Assembly (NCBI RefSeq): GCF_016598485.1
Contig: NZ_JAEMUW010000001.1
Span: 1-64,000, forward strand
DNA: 64,000 bases
Direction of reading: 5' to 3'
DNA from: Micromonospora coerulea
GTDB lineage: Bacteria > Actinomycetota > Actinomycetes > Mycobacteriales > Micromonosporaceae
The notes under the pieces were generated by a model. It was not told the DNA's origin and ran no database searches. It was given only the letters and a program-made list of their open reading frames with translations. The position numbers were made by a program, and so were the translations under genes. Positions within the stretch are counted from its first letter, which is position 1; every line of letters begins with the position of its first letter. Positions 10,132-18,215 of the stretch are shown here, one piece after another.

Positions 10132-11685
10132 GTGAGCAGCTCATCCCCCGAAGTCGTGGCGGGGTCCGCGCCGACCGCGCCGATGCCGTCCACAGCCCTG
10201 CCCAACGGGCTCGCCGCGTTTCTGGTGTTCCTCTCCAGTGGGGCCGTGCTGGTCCTGGAGACCGTCTCGCTCCGCCTGGTCGGCCCGTACGTCGGGGTGA
10301 CCCTCCAGGTGACCAGCTCGGTCATCGGCATGGCGCTGGCCGCGATCGCGTACGGGGCCTGGATGGGCGGGTTCCTGGCCGACCGGCGGGACCCGCGCGC
10401 CCTGCTGGCCCCGGCCCTGGTGCTGGCGGGCGTCGCCACCGCCGTCACCCTCCCCGTCGTCCGCTACGCCGGTGAGGTGCTGCGCGGAGGCGCGGCGAGC
10501 GCCGTACTGCTGCTCACCGCGGTGGCGGTGCTGGTGCCGGCGGCGCTGCTCGCCGGGATCACCCCGCTGGTGGTGAAGCTCCAGCTCGCCGACCTGCGCC
10601 GCACCGGCCAGGTGGTCGGTCGGCTCTCCGGAATCGGCACGCTGGGCGGCATCACCGCCACCCTGGTCACCGGCTTCGTGCTGGTGGCGGCGCTGCCCAG
10701 CACGGTGATCGTGCTCGGCCTGGCGGTGCTGCTCGGGGCCACCGGGCTGGCGCTCGGGGTGTACCTGCGGCGGCGGGCGGGGACCGGGCTGCCCGGTCCG
10801 TCCCGGGCGAAGGCGGCCCTGGCGGCGCTCGGCCTGGCCGGCGCGGGGCTCGCCGCCGTCGCGCCGAACCCGTGCGACGTGGAAACCGCGTACCACTGCG
10901 CGAAGGTCGAGGTGGACCCGCAGTGGGCGCAGGGGCGCACCCTCTACCTCAACTCGGCCGAGCACTCGTACGTGGACCTGGCCAACCCGACGCACCTGAA
11001 GTACGCGTACACCCAGTGGATGGGCCTGGTGGCCGACGCGGCGGCGCCGAAGGGGCAGCGGCTGGACGCGCTGCACCTGGGCGGCGGCGGCTTCACCATG
11101 CCGCGCTACCTGACCGCCACCCGGCCGGACACGGACAACCTGGTGTTCGAGATCGACGGCGGCCTGGTCGAGCTGGACCGGCGGGAATTGGGCGTGCGGA
11201 CCGGCCCGCGGCTGCGCGCGGTGGTCGGCGACGCCCGGGTGCTGCTCGACGCCGAGCCGGCCGACAGTCGGGACCTGATCGTCGGTGACGCCTTCGGTCA
11301 TCTGGTGGTGCCCTGGCACCTGGCCACCCGGGAGATGGCCGCCGAGATCCGCCGGGTGCTCCGGCCGGGCGGGATCTACGTGCAGAACGTCATCGACTAC
11401 CCGCCGGGCCGCTTCATCCGGGCGGAGCTGGCCACCGTGGCCGCCGAGTTCCGGCACGTCGCGCTGATCGCCCCGCCGGGCGCGATCGCCGGCCAGTACG
11501 GCTCGAACTTCCTCATCGTCGGCTCGGACGCGCCGTTGCCGCTGGACCGGATCCGGCTCGGACTGCCGATGCTGCCCGAGCCGGCGGGACTGCTGCATGA
11601 CACCGAGCTCGCCGCGTACGTCGGGGACGCGCTGGTGCTGACCGACGACTACGCCCCGGTGGACCAACTGCTCGCGACCGCCTGA
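10132..11685 (+). CDS. Membrane-anchored spermidine-synthase-like protein
   Basis: A 517-residue protein in two parts. Residues about 25-225 hold some seven hydrophobic segments (for example LVFLSSGAVLVLETVSLRLV near 31). Residues about 270-517 are a spermidine-synthase/class-I methyltransferase-like domain with a glycine-rich loop in LHLGGGGFTMPRYL, an acidic strand end in NLVFEIDGG, VVGDARVLLD and DLIVGDAFGH. Membrane-fused members of this family occur widely in bacteria and are often called fused MFS/spermidine synthase, but polyamine synthesis has rarely been shown for them. GTG 10132 is supported by the -10 element seven bases upstream. It probably transfers an aminopropyl or methyl group at the membrane; substrate unknown. 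Confidence 0.82.
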   Translation: MSSSSPEVVAGSAPTAPMPSTALPNGLAAFLVFLSSGAVLVLETVSLRLVGPYVGVTLQVTSSVIGMALAAIAYGAWMGGFLADRRDPRALLAPALVLAGVATAVTLPVVRYAGEVLRGGAASAVLLLTAVAVLVPAALLAGITPLVVKLQLADLRRTGQVVGRLSGIGTLGGITATLVTGFVLVAALPSTVIVLGLAVLLGATGLALGVYLRRRAGTGLPGPSRAKAALAALGLAGAGLAAVAPNPCDVETAYHCAKVEVDPQWAQGRTLYLNSAEHSYVDLANPTHLKYAYTQWMGLVADAAAPKGQRLDALHLGGGGFTMPRYLTATRPDTDNLVFEIDGGLVELDRRELGVRTGPRLRAVVGDARVLLDAEPADSRDLIVGDAFGHLVVPWHLATREMAAEIRRVLRPGGIYVQNVIDYPPGRFIRAELATVAAEFRHVALIAPPGAIAGQYGSNFLIVGSDAPLPLDRIRLGLPMLPEPAGLLHDTELAAYVGDALVLTDDYAPVDQLLATA

Positions 11686-11756
11686 TCGGGTGACTTATGT
11701 GACCGATTCCGACTGGTCAGGTGTAGGTGGGACCACCCCGGGCAACTGGACTGACC

Positions 11757-13358
11757 ATGGGTGCAGCACAGAGGGGCGGCGCGCAGCTGCTGGATGAGCG
11801 GTACCGGCTGATCGAGCAACTCGGTGCGGGCGGCATGTCGGTGGTGTGGCGCGGCTACGACGAAGTGCTCGGCCGCCAGGTGGCGGTCAAGGTGCTGGCC
11901 TCCCGGCTCGCCGCCGACAAGGCGTTCCGGCACCGGATCCGGATCGAGGCGCAGGCCGCCGCACGGCTCTGCCACCCCAACATCACCAACGTGTACGACT
12001 ACGGCGAGTCCGAGCAGGGCGGCCTGACCGTGCCGTACGTCGTCATGGAGCTGGTCGACGGCGGCCCGCTGAGCAGCCGGCTGGGCCGCGGCGGGCAGCT
12101 GCCCTGGCGCGAGGCGGTGGTCATCGGCGCGGAGGTCGCCTCGGCGCTGGCCGCCGCGCACGCCCGCGGCGTCGTGCACCGGGACGTCACCCCGGGCAAC
12201 GTCATGCTCACCCCCACCGGCGTGAAGGTCGTCGACTTCGGCATCTCGGCGCTGGTCGGGGAGAGCGAGAAGGGGCCGGACGGCGCCCTGCTCGGCACTC
12301 CCGCCTACCTCGCCCCGGAGCGGCTCGACAACGGCCAGGTCTCGCCGGCCACCGACGTCTACGCGGTCGGTCTGCTGCTGTACCGGATGCTCACCGGCCG
12401 GCTGCCCTGGCAGGCCAGCACCACCACCCAGATGCTCCGGGCGCACATGTACAACGACCCGGACCCGATGCCGCCGGTGGTCGGCCTGCCCGCCGAGGTC
12501 GAGGAGCTGGTCCGGCGCTGCCTGGCCAAGCGTCCCGCGGACCGGCCACCGACCGCCGAGGTGGCCCGGACGCTCGCCGACGTGGCCGGCATCGCGGCGA
12601 TCGTGCCGGTCTCCCCGGCGCTCGGCCAGTTCGACCCGACGCTGCTGGAGAACGCCGGAACCACGATTCTGCCCTGGTCCTCGGCGACCGACGCGCTGCC
12701 CTTCTCGATCGGGCGGACGCGCACCCGCCGGGCGGCGGCGCGGCGGCGCAAGGTCGAGGCCGGGGTGGCCGCGGCGGGCCTGGTCGCGGTCACCGCCGCC
12801 ATGTGGGGGCTGACCGCGCGGAGCCCGGCCAGCGGTGGGGCGGAGCCCATCGAGGCCCGGATGGGGCTGCCCCAGCCGGCGCCGTGCGAGGTCGACTACG
12901 CGCTGCGCCGGGACTCCGGGCGGGACTTCTCCGCCGAGCTGACCCTGACCAACACCGGTGACCGGGAGCTGCGGGACTGGCGGATGAGCTTCACCTTCCC
13001 CGGCCGGCAGACCGTGACCAGGGCCGAGCCGGCAGTGCGGCAGCAGGGGTCGGACGTGCTGGTGCAGCCGCCTGCCGCGGACGCCGCACTGGCCCCGGGG
13101 GCGTCGAAGAAGGTCGCGCTCAGCGGCCGTTACACCGGGAACAACCCGCTGCCGGTCGAGTTCAAGGTGGGCGAGACCGCCTGCCGGGTGCAGGTCTCCG
13201 GGGTGGCCGGGTCGACGCCCACCACCGCGCCGCCGACGACCAAGCCGTCGCCGAAGACCAGCACGGCGAAGAGCGGCGGCGGGTCGGGAAGTTCCGGTGG
13301 CGGGAAGGCCGATAGGCCGAGCAAGGGCAGGGACGGTGGCAAGGGAAAAGGAAAGTGA
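11757..13358 (+). CDS. Ser/Thr protein kinase with extracellular CBM2-like domain
   Basis: A 533-residue PknB-type receptor kinase. The cytoplasmic kinase domain (about 16-277) has GAGGMSVV, K45 in VAVKV, D143 in HRDVTPGN, D160 in DFG and the APE motif at 186-188. The catalytic-loop Lys of HRDxKxxN is replaced by Thr145. A membrane segment lies at about 336-353. Outside, residues 377-481 match the family 2 carbohydrate-binding fold: Cys377 and Cys476 at the ends, LTNTGDRELRDWRMSFTFPG in the middle and the GRYTGNNPLP loop. The three surface Trp residues normally used for polysaccharide stacking are absent. A Thr/Pro then Lys/Gly tail follows. I chose ATG 11757; GTG 11727 would add ten residues. 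It may sense a wall glycan or protein ligand. Confidence 0.9.
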   Translation: MGAAQRGGAQLLDERYRLIEQLGAGGMSVVWRGYDEVLGRQVAVKVLASRLAADKAFRHRIRIEAQAAARLCHPNITNVYDYGESEQGGLTVPYVVMELVDGGPLSSRLGRGGQLPWREAVVIGAEVASALAAAHARGVVHRDVTPGNVMLTPTGVKVVDFGISALVGESEKGPDGALLGTPAYLAPERLDNGQVSPATDVYAVGLLLYRMLTGRLPWQASTTTQMLRAHMYNDPDPMPPVVGLPAEVEELVRRCLAKRPADRPPTAEVARTLADVAGIAAIVPVSPALGQFDPTLLENAGTTILPWSSATDALPFSIGRTRTRRAAARRRKVEAGVAAAGLVAVTAAMWGLTARSPASGGAEPIEARMGLPQPAPCEVDYALRRDSGRDFSAELTLTNTGDRELRDWRMSFTFPGRQTVTRAEPAVRQQGSDVLVQPPAADAALAPGASKKVALSGRYTGNNPLPVEFKVGETACRVQVSGVAGSTPTTAPPTTKPSPKTSTAKSGGGSGSSGGGKADRPSKGRDGGKGKGK

Positions 13359-13411
13359 CCAAGGGGAAGGGGGGTGACGGCGGCAAGGGCAGGTGACGGT
13401 ACGCCCGGTGG

Positions 13412-14080
13412 TCAGCCCAGCCCGGCGAAGCGCTGCACCTGGCCGATGCTGCCCTCGACGATGAGCACGCTCTCGCGTTCCAGTACGGTGTCCGGCCCGG
13501 CGTAGCGGAACCGCTCGCCGGGCAGTTTCGCGCCGACCACCATCACGCCGTACCGCTCCGTCGGGGCGAGCTCGCGCAGCGGCCGGCCGACCATCGCCGC
13601 CGGTACGCGCACCTTGGCGATGGCGAAGTCGTCGCCGAACTCGATGAAGTCGAGCATCTTGCTGACGATCAGGTGCGCCACCCGTTCACCGGTCTCCGCC
13701 TCCGGGAAGATCACGTGGTGGGCGCCCACCGACGCGAGGATCTTCGCGTGCTTCTCGGAGGTGGCCCGGGCCCAGATCTGTGGGATGCCCAGCTCGGTCA
13801 GGGCCAGCACGGTGAGCACGCTGGCCTCCACCGAGCCGCCGATGGCCACGACCACCCGCTTGAAGTCCGCGACGCCGAGCTGGCGCAGCGCTCCCTCCTC
13901 GGTGGAGTCGGCCTGCATTACCCGGTCCAGCTGTTCGGACCAGCGCTGCACCCGTTCCGGGTTGCGGTCGACGGCGAGCACCTGATGGTCGAGCTGGAGC
14001 AGCGAGCCGGCCAGATGGCAGCCGAACCGGCCCAGGCCGATCACCACGATGCCGCTGTCGTTCGTCTTCCTAGCCGACAA
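13412..14080 (-). CDS. Potassium channel regulatory subunit, TrkA/KtrA (RCK) type
   Basis: A 222-residue RCK protein that binds nucleotide and gates a Trk/Ktr potassium channel from the cytoplasm. The RCK_N Rossmann domain starts IVVIGLGRFGCHLAGSLL (GxGxxG) and has the acidic strand end LAVDRNPERV; the RCK_C domain starts near residue 137 (AIAKVRVPAAMVGRPL). The start is TTG 14080 with GGAGGAG seven bases upstream, and it overlaps the end of the channel gene by 11 bases, so the pair is coupled with the channel first. Length and order are normal for a KtrA/KtrB pair in actinobacteria. Confidence 0.92.
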   Translation of the reverse strand: MSARKTNDSGIVVIGLGRFGCHLAGSLLQLDHQVLAVDRNPERVQRWSEQLDRVMQADSTEEGALRQLGVADFKRVVVAIGGSVEASVLTVLALTELGIPQIWARATSEKHAKILASVGAHHVIFPEAETGERVAHLIVSKMLDFIEFGDDFAIAKVRVPAAMVGRPLRELAPTERYGVMVVGAKLPGERFRYAGPDTVLERESVLIVEGSIGQVQRFAGLG

Positions 14081-15488
14081 TGGGTTGCTCCTCCGGGTAG
14101 CGGTACAGCCGTCGCCGGGTGTTCAACGCGATCGCGGATCCGAGGGTGAGGGGGCCGACCCGGCCGATGAACATGAGGGCGGTCAGCACGTACTGGCCGG
14201 ACGCCGGTAGCTGGGGGGCGAGGCCGACGGAGAGGCCGGTGGTGCTGAACGCCGAGGTCACCTCGAAGAGCGCGACGTTGGCGCGCACCCCCTCGGTGTC
14301 CAGGATCAGTCCCACCGTGCCGCCCACCACCAGCGCGACGCTGAGCAGCGCGACCGTCAGCGCCTGGCGCTGGCTGGCGGTGGACACCCGCCGGTGGCCG
14401 ACCGTGACGTCCGGCTCGCCGCGCAGTTCCGCCCAGATGGCGAAGGCGAGCAGGAAGAACGAGGAGACCTTGATGCCGCCGGCGGTGCTGGCGCTGCCAC
14501 CACCGATGAACATCAGCACGATCAGCAGCGGATAACTTTCCTCACTGAGATTCTCGACGTTGATCACGTCGAAGCCGCCGGTGCGGCTCAGCGCGATCTG
14601 GGTGAAGGCGGCCAGCACCTTTCCCGGCGCGTCGTACGTGCCGATGCTGGCGGGGTTGGTCCACTCCGCGAGCAGCAGGTAGCCGAAGCCGAACCCGATG
14701 AGCACCAGGCTGCCCCAGATGGTGAGTTTGGTGGCGACCGCCCAGCGGCCCGGCCGCCGCCACTCGCGGACGGCCTCGAAGAGCGCCGGGAACCCGAGTC
14801 CGCCGATGATCGCGCCGAGGGCCAGCGGCAGTGCGACCCAGGGGTCCCGGGAGAAGGCGAGCAGCCCCTCGGAGTAGAGGGTGAACCCGCCGTTGTTGAA
14901 GGCCTGGATGGAGTGGAACGAGGCGGACCAGAGCGCCCACCCCGGCGGGTAGTCGTAGACCAGCCAGAGCCGGCCGGTGATGACCGCGGTCATCACCGCC
15001 TCGGTGGCGAAGACGGTCGCCGCGATCCGGACCAGCAGCCGCCCCACGTCGCCGATGCCGAACTCGGCGGTCTCCGCCTGCACCAGCATCCGGTTGCGGA
15101 GGCCGAGCTGGCGGGAGACCACCAGTATCACCAGGGCGGCGATGGTCAGGATGCCGAGGCCGCCGAGCTGGGTGAGCACGGTGATCATGGCCAGGCCGAA
15201 GCCGTTCCAGTAGTTCGGGGTGTCGTTGACGGCCATGCCGGTGACGGAGACGGCCGAGGTGGCGGTGAAGAGCGCGGTGACGAACGGGGTGTACTCGTCT
15301 TCGCTGGTCGCCCACGGCAGCATCAGCGTCCCGGTGCCGAGCAGGATCGCCGCCAGGAACCCGAACGGCACCAGGCGCACGGGGTGACGGAGCAGCCGAC
15401 GCACCAGGCAATCTTCCGCCCGGAGATTCACCGGGAGGTCAGGAACCGACCAACTGGTGGTCAACCGGAACCGGTCTGCTGGGCGCAT
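14070..15488 (-). CDS. Potassium channel membrane subunit, TrkH/KtrB type
   Basis: A membrane protein of up to 472 residues of the TrkH/KtrB superfamily with four repeated M1-P-M2 units. The four selectivity-filter loops are visible: SAVSVTGMAV, AFNNGGFTLYS, LSRTGGFDVINV and FSTTGLSVGLAP, each with its conserved Gly. Together with the adjacent RCK protein it forms a sodium- or ATP-regulated potassium uptake system. I list ATG 15488, but the first 28 residues are unlike the family, no strong ribosome-binding site precedes it, and it overlaps the leader of the divergent gene. GTG 15404, giving a protein that begins VRRLLRHPVRLVPFG, is a good alternative. Confidence 0.9.
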   Translation of the reverse strand: MRPADRFRLTTSWSVPDLPVNLRAEDCLVRRLLRHPVRLVPFGFLAAILLGTGTLMLPWATSEDEYTPFVTALFTATSAVSVTGMAVNDTPNYWNGFGLAMITVLTQLGGLGILTIAALVILVVSRQLGLRNRMLVQAETAEFGIGDVGRLLVRIAATVFATEAVMTAVITGRLWLVYDYPPGWALWSASFHSIQAFNNGGFTLYSEGLLAFSRDPWVALPLALGAIIGGLGFPALFEAVREWRRPGRWAVATKLTIWGSLVLIGFGFGYLLLAEWTNPASIGTYDAPGKVLAAFTQIALSRTGGFDVINVENLSEESYPLLIVLMFIGGGSASTAGGIKVSSFFLLAFAIWAELRGEPDVTVGHRRVSTASQRQALTVALLSVALVVGGTVGLILDTEGVRANVALFEVTSAFSTTGLSVGLAPQLPASGQYVLTALMFIGRVGPLTLGSAIALNTRRRLYRYPEEQPIVG

Positions 15489-15510
15489 CCCTCAACGACA
15501 GGAGACGGCG

Positions 15511-16635
15511 TTGCGACGTACCCTTTCGGCTCTCGGCCTGGCCGGCGCGCTGCTCGCGGCGGCCGTGGTGGTGCCGGCCATGGCCGCCCAGGCCGACCCG
15601 GAGCCCGACGCCGACGGGTCCCGCACGGCCCAGCGGCCCATCGTGATCGGTCACCGCGGGGCGAGCGGCTACCGCCCGGAGCACACCCTGAAGTCCTACC
15701 GCCTGGCCATCAGGATGGGCGCCGACTACGTCGAGCCGGACCTGGTCTCGACAAAGGACGGCGTGCTGGTCGCCCGGCACGAGAACGAGATCTCCGGTAC
15801 GACCGACGTGGCCGCGCACCCCGAGTTCGCGGCCCGCAAGGCGACGAAGACCATCGACGGCGGGTCGGTGACCGGCTGGTTCACCGAGGACTTCACCCTG
15901 GCCGAGCTCAAGACGCTGCGGGCCAAGGAGCGGCTGCCGCAGGTGCGGGTGGCCAACACCGCCTTCGACGGCAAGTTCGAGGTGCCGACCTTCCAGGAGG
16001 TCATCGACCTGGCTCGCGCGGAGAGCAAGGCGCGCGGGCGGACCATCGGCATCTACCCGGAGACCAAGCACCCCAGCTACTTCGCCTCGATCGGGCTGGC
16101 GCTGGAGGAGCCGTTGGTCGCCGTGCTCCGCACGAACAAGCTGACCCACCGGCACGACCCGGTCTTCATCCAGTCCTTCGAGACGGCCAACCTGCGCAAG
16201 CTCGACGGCCTGATCGACGTGCCGCTGGTGCAGTTGATGGACGCCGCCGGCCGCCCGTACGACTTCGCCGCCGCCGGCGACGCCCGCACCTACGCCGACC
16301 TGGCCACGCCGGCGGGCCTGGCCTGGATCGCTGCGTACGCCGACGGGATCGGCGCGAACAAGAACCTGATCGTCCCCCGGGACGCGGCCGGCAGGCTGCT
16401 CGCCCCGACCACCCTGATCCCCGACGCGCACCGGGAGAAGCTGGTCGTGCACGCCTGGACGTTCCGCGCGGAGAACCAGTTCCTGCCGGTGGACTTCCGG
16501 ATCGGCGCCGACCCGAACGCCCGCGGTGACATCACGTCCGAGTACGAGCTCTTCTTCGGCCTCGGCCTGGACGGCGCCTTCGCCGACCAGCCGGACACCG
16601 CCGTCGCCGCCCGCGCCGGCCTGTCTTCCCGATAA
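15511..16635 (+). CDS. Secreted glycerophosphodiester phosphodiesterase
   Basis: A 374-residue exported GlpQ-type enzyme that hydrolyses glycerophosphodiesters to glycerol-3-phosphate and an alcohol. The signal peptide runs to about residue 27 (VVVPAMAAQA). The GDPD TIM barrel starts VIGHRGASGYRPEHTL, with the catalytic His-Arg pair, metal-binding E75 and D77 in YVEPDLVSTKDG, and the second catalytic His90 in LVARHE. GIYPETKHPSYF and the late VHAWTFR are also family motifs. The start is the TTG at 15511, which has AGGAG at 15500-15504 with six-base spacing and gives the proper signal peptide. The likely role is scavenging phosphate or glycerol from lipid headgroups or teichoic acids. Confidence 0.93.
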   Translation: MRRTLSALGLAGALLAAAVVVPAMAAQADPEPDADGSRTAQRPIVIGHRGASGYRPEHTLKSYRLAIRMGADYVEPDLVSTKDGVLVARHENEISGTTDVAAHPEFAARKATKTIDGGSVTGWFTEDFTLAELKTLRAKERLPQVRVANTAFDGKFEVPTFQEVIDLARAESKARGRTIGIYPETKHPSYFASIGLALEEPLVAVLRTNKLTHRHDPVFIQSFETANLRKLDGLIDVPLVQLMDAAGRPYDFAAAGDARTYADLATPAGLAWIAAYADGIGANKNLIVPRDAAGRLLAPTTLIPDAHREKLVVHAWTFRAENQFLPVDFRIGADPNARGDITSEYELFFGLGLDGAFADQPDTAVAARAGLSSR

Positions 16636-16654
16636 CCCACCGGATCCCGTCGCT

Positions 16655-16686
16655 GGCCCGCCGCCCCGATCCCGGGGTAGCGGGCC
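16655..16686 (+). terminator. Terminator-like hairpin after gdpd
   Basis: GGCCCGC at 16655-16661 pairs with GCGGGCC at 16680-16686 across an 18-base loop, 20 bases after the gdpd stop. There is no T-tract, which is common for actinobacterial terminators. Confidence 0.35.
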
Positions 16687-16850
16687 GGTGAGCGTCTGTG
16701 CGCCCTGCGGACCCGAACAGCCGTCCCGTTGGCGCGGGCGGTTCCAAAGGACTTCCGGTCAGGTCCGGTTGGCGGATTCGACGGCGCCGGGTCTCGTCGC
16801 GGTGAGCTCAACCTCGACGAGGGTCCCGGTTCGGGATGTGTCGTCGCGGT

Positions 16851-16938
16851 CCTTTGGAGCTGATGTCGTAGATGAATCAGCCGGTGGGCCGGTTGCTGGG
16901 CGGGCCGCCTGATTCGTTTGCGACATCAGCTCCATAGG
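16851..16938 (+). repeat. 30-base-arm inverted repeat (possible structured RNA)
   Basis: The left arm 16851-16880 and right arm 16909-16938 pair over 30 positions with a 28-base loop. Only position 4 of the left arm is a true mismatch. The other three non-identical positions (19, 21 and 23) are all G-U wobbles if the forward strand is transcribed, and would be A-C mismatches on the reverse strand. The left arm can also pair differently: GTCCTTTGGAGC (16849-16860) is nearly complementary to GTTCCAAAGGAC (16741-16752). It could be a terminator, an RNA switch or a small palindromic mobile element. Confidence 0.7.
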
Positions 16939-16949
16939 AGCTTGGCGGG

Positions 16950-17183
16950 TTACTGCCGGAGGGAGGGCCCGGCGACGTAGGTGCCGCGACCGGGCTGCCC
17001 GATGATCAGCTCCCGGTCGTGCAGCAGCGAGAGCGCACGGTAAACAGTGCCGGTGCTGACGTCGTAGATCTTGGCGAGTTCGCTGGTCGAGGGCAGCTTG
17101 TCGCCAGGCTTCAGTTCGCCGCTCTTAATCTTCGAGGCGATTTCCTCGACGATGCGTCGGAATGTTGGCTGTGCTGTGGGCAT
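16950..17183 (-). CDS. Mini GntR-type DNA-binding regulator
   Basis: A 77-residue protein that is almost entirely a GntR winged-helix domain: FRRIVEEIASKIKSGELKPG, then the recognition helix region PSTSELAKIYDVSTGTVYRA and the wing GQPGRGTYVAGP. There is no effector-binding domain, unlike normal GntR repressors of 220 or more residues. Such truncated members occur in actinobacteria, for example near mobile-element and DivIVA-type genes. ATG 17183 was chosen; an in-frame ATG at 17219 would add 12 residues. The upstream region holds two operator-like repeats (17226-17292), suggesting self-regulation and control of the divergent DivIVA-type pair. Confidence 0.85.
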   Translation of the reverse strand: MPTAQPTFRRIVEEIASKIKSGELKPGDKLPSTSELAKIYDVSTGTVYRALSLLHDRELIIGQPGRGTYVAGPSLRQ

Positions 17184-17225
17184 GGTGAGGACTCCGGTTG
17201 GTTCGGCACCTCCGATCATGCCCGA

Positions 17226-17292
17226 CTTGCTAGAGCTACTGCAATAAGTAGAGGCCGCGTGACGCTGCGGGGTCGTCTTGCTGTAGCTGCTG
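17226..17292. promoter_or_regulatory. Paired operator-like repeats between GntR and DivIVA-type genes
   Basis: CTTGCTAGAGCTACTG (17226-17241) and CTTGCTGTAGCTGCTG (17277-17292) match at 13 of 16 positions and start 51 bases apart, about five helical turns, so both face the same side of DNA. Each contains an AGCT core. They lie just upstream of the mini-GntR gene and in the leader region of the divergent pair, where an autoregulatory operator would be expected. Confidence 0.5.
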
Positions 17293-17469
17293 TAGTAGGT
17301 TGCTCGATGTCCGGCTCCGGTTGGTTCGGCAAACCGCGGGGTCGGACCTCGGATTGGCTCCGGGGCCGTACCGCCGATGCGGGCTGCGGTCGCGAAGCCA
17401 GCGGTCCGGCCCGCGTCCCCTTTCCGCGGACCGGGCCGCCTTCCAGGGCGACTGCGGGAGGAAGGTGTC

Positions 17470-17790
17470 ATGCGCAACGTGCTCAACGTGTTCCGGCCGG
17501 CGCGGAGGCGGCCGGCGTCGAATCGGCCGGCGTCGAGTCGGCCGCCGAACGGTGGCTGGTACCGGTCGGAGTCCTGCCGGCCGCTCAGCGTGGGGCAGAT
17601 CCGCGACCGGCATTTCCGCACCGTGCGGCACGGCCTCGACCCGGCCGAGGTGCACGCCTTCCTCTACCGGGTGGCCGGCGACCTGGCGATCGTCCGCCGC
17701 GAGCTGGCCCGTACCGCGGAGGAGAACGTCCGGATCAAGCGGGCGCTGCGGAGCTGGCAGTCCCGGTTCGCCCCGGGTGCGCGCCGGTGA
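17470..17790 (+). CDS. Small DivIVA-domain protein
   Basis: A 106-residue protein: a basic Pro/Ser-rich N-terminus (about 1-35), then a DivIVA-type segment (about 38-75: PLSVGQIRDRHFRTVRHGLD, then the AEVHAFLYRVAGDL helix) and a short coiled coil. DivIVA/Wag31 proteins mark curved membrane at poles and septa; this one is much shorter than Wag31, so it may be an accessory or adaptor. ATG 17470 follows GGAGGAAGG at normal spacing. The next gene overlaps its stop by three bases, so the two are coupled. The divergent mini-GntR is the likely regulator. Confidence 0.8.
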   Translation: MRNVLNVFRPARRRPASNRPASSRPPNGGWYRSESCRPLSVGQIRDRHFRTVRHGLDPAEVHAFLYRVAGDLAIVRRELARTAEENVRIKRALRSWQSRFAPGARR

Positions 17791-18041
17791 GCCGGGAGCG
17801 GTTCGTCGTCCACCTGCCGGTGCTCGCGGGCGACCTCGACGGGGCCCGGCGGTTCGCCCGGACCATCTGTCGAGCGCTCGGCTTCCTGGCCGACGTGGAC
17901 CACGCCGAGACGACTGTCTCCGAGGAGGACGCCCAACACGTACGCCATCGGGTCTACTGCGACCTGTTGCTGGACGGCGGCCGGCGCTGCCCGCTGCCGG
18001 CCGACCACGACGGCACCTGCGGCCCGCGTCCACAGTCATAG
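17787..18041 (+). CDS. Hypothetical 84-residue protein coupled to the DivIVA-domain gene
   Basis: The GTG at 17787 overlaps the previous stop (GTGA). The protein starts with SRERFVVHLPVLAGDLDGARR, continues with a mixed alpha/beta pattern, and ends with a short segment containing two Cys (RRCPLPADHDGTCGP) that might bind metal or form a disulphide. I recognise no family. Tight coupling to the DivIVA-domain gene suggests a shared role, probably controlled together with the mini-GntR regulator. Confidence 0.7.
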   Translation: MSRERFVVHLPVLAGDLDGARRFARTICRALGFLADVDHAETTVSEEDAQHVRHRVYCDLLLDGGRRCPLPADHDGTCGPRPQS

Positions 18042-18215
18042 CCGCGAAAGACCCGGTTTCCCAGCATGGCGGTGGCGGACCGCGACACACCGCCGTTGCA
18101 GGCGGTAGGGGTGGGGGCCATCAACCACCGGCCGTATCACCAGGGGGCGCAGCTGCTTGTTACAGTCGGCCACCCCATCACGATTACTTGTGTGTTTCGG
18201 CCACATAGCCCGTGC

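Larger units (their letters stand above)
16636..16949. other. Structured intergenic region between gdpd and the mini-GntR gene
   Basis: No protein gene is seen in these 314 bases. They contain a terminator-like hairpin just after gdpd (16655-16686), an inverted-repeat partner at 16741-16752, and a long 30-base-arm inverted repeat (16851-16938). Confidence 0.7.
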
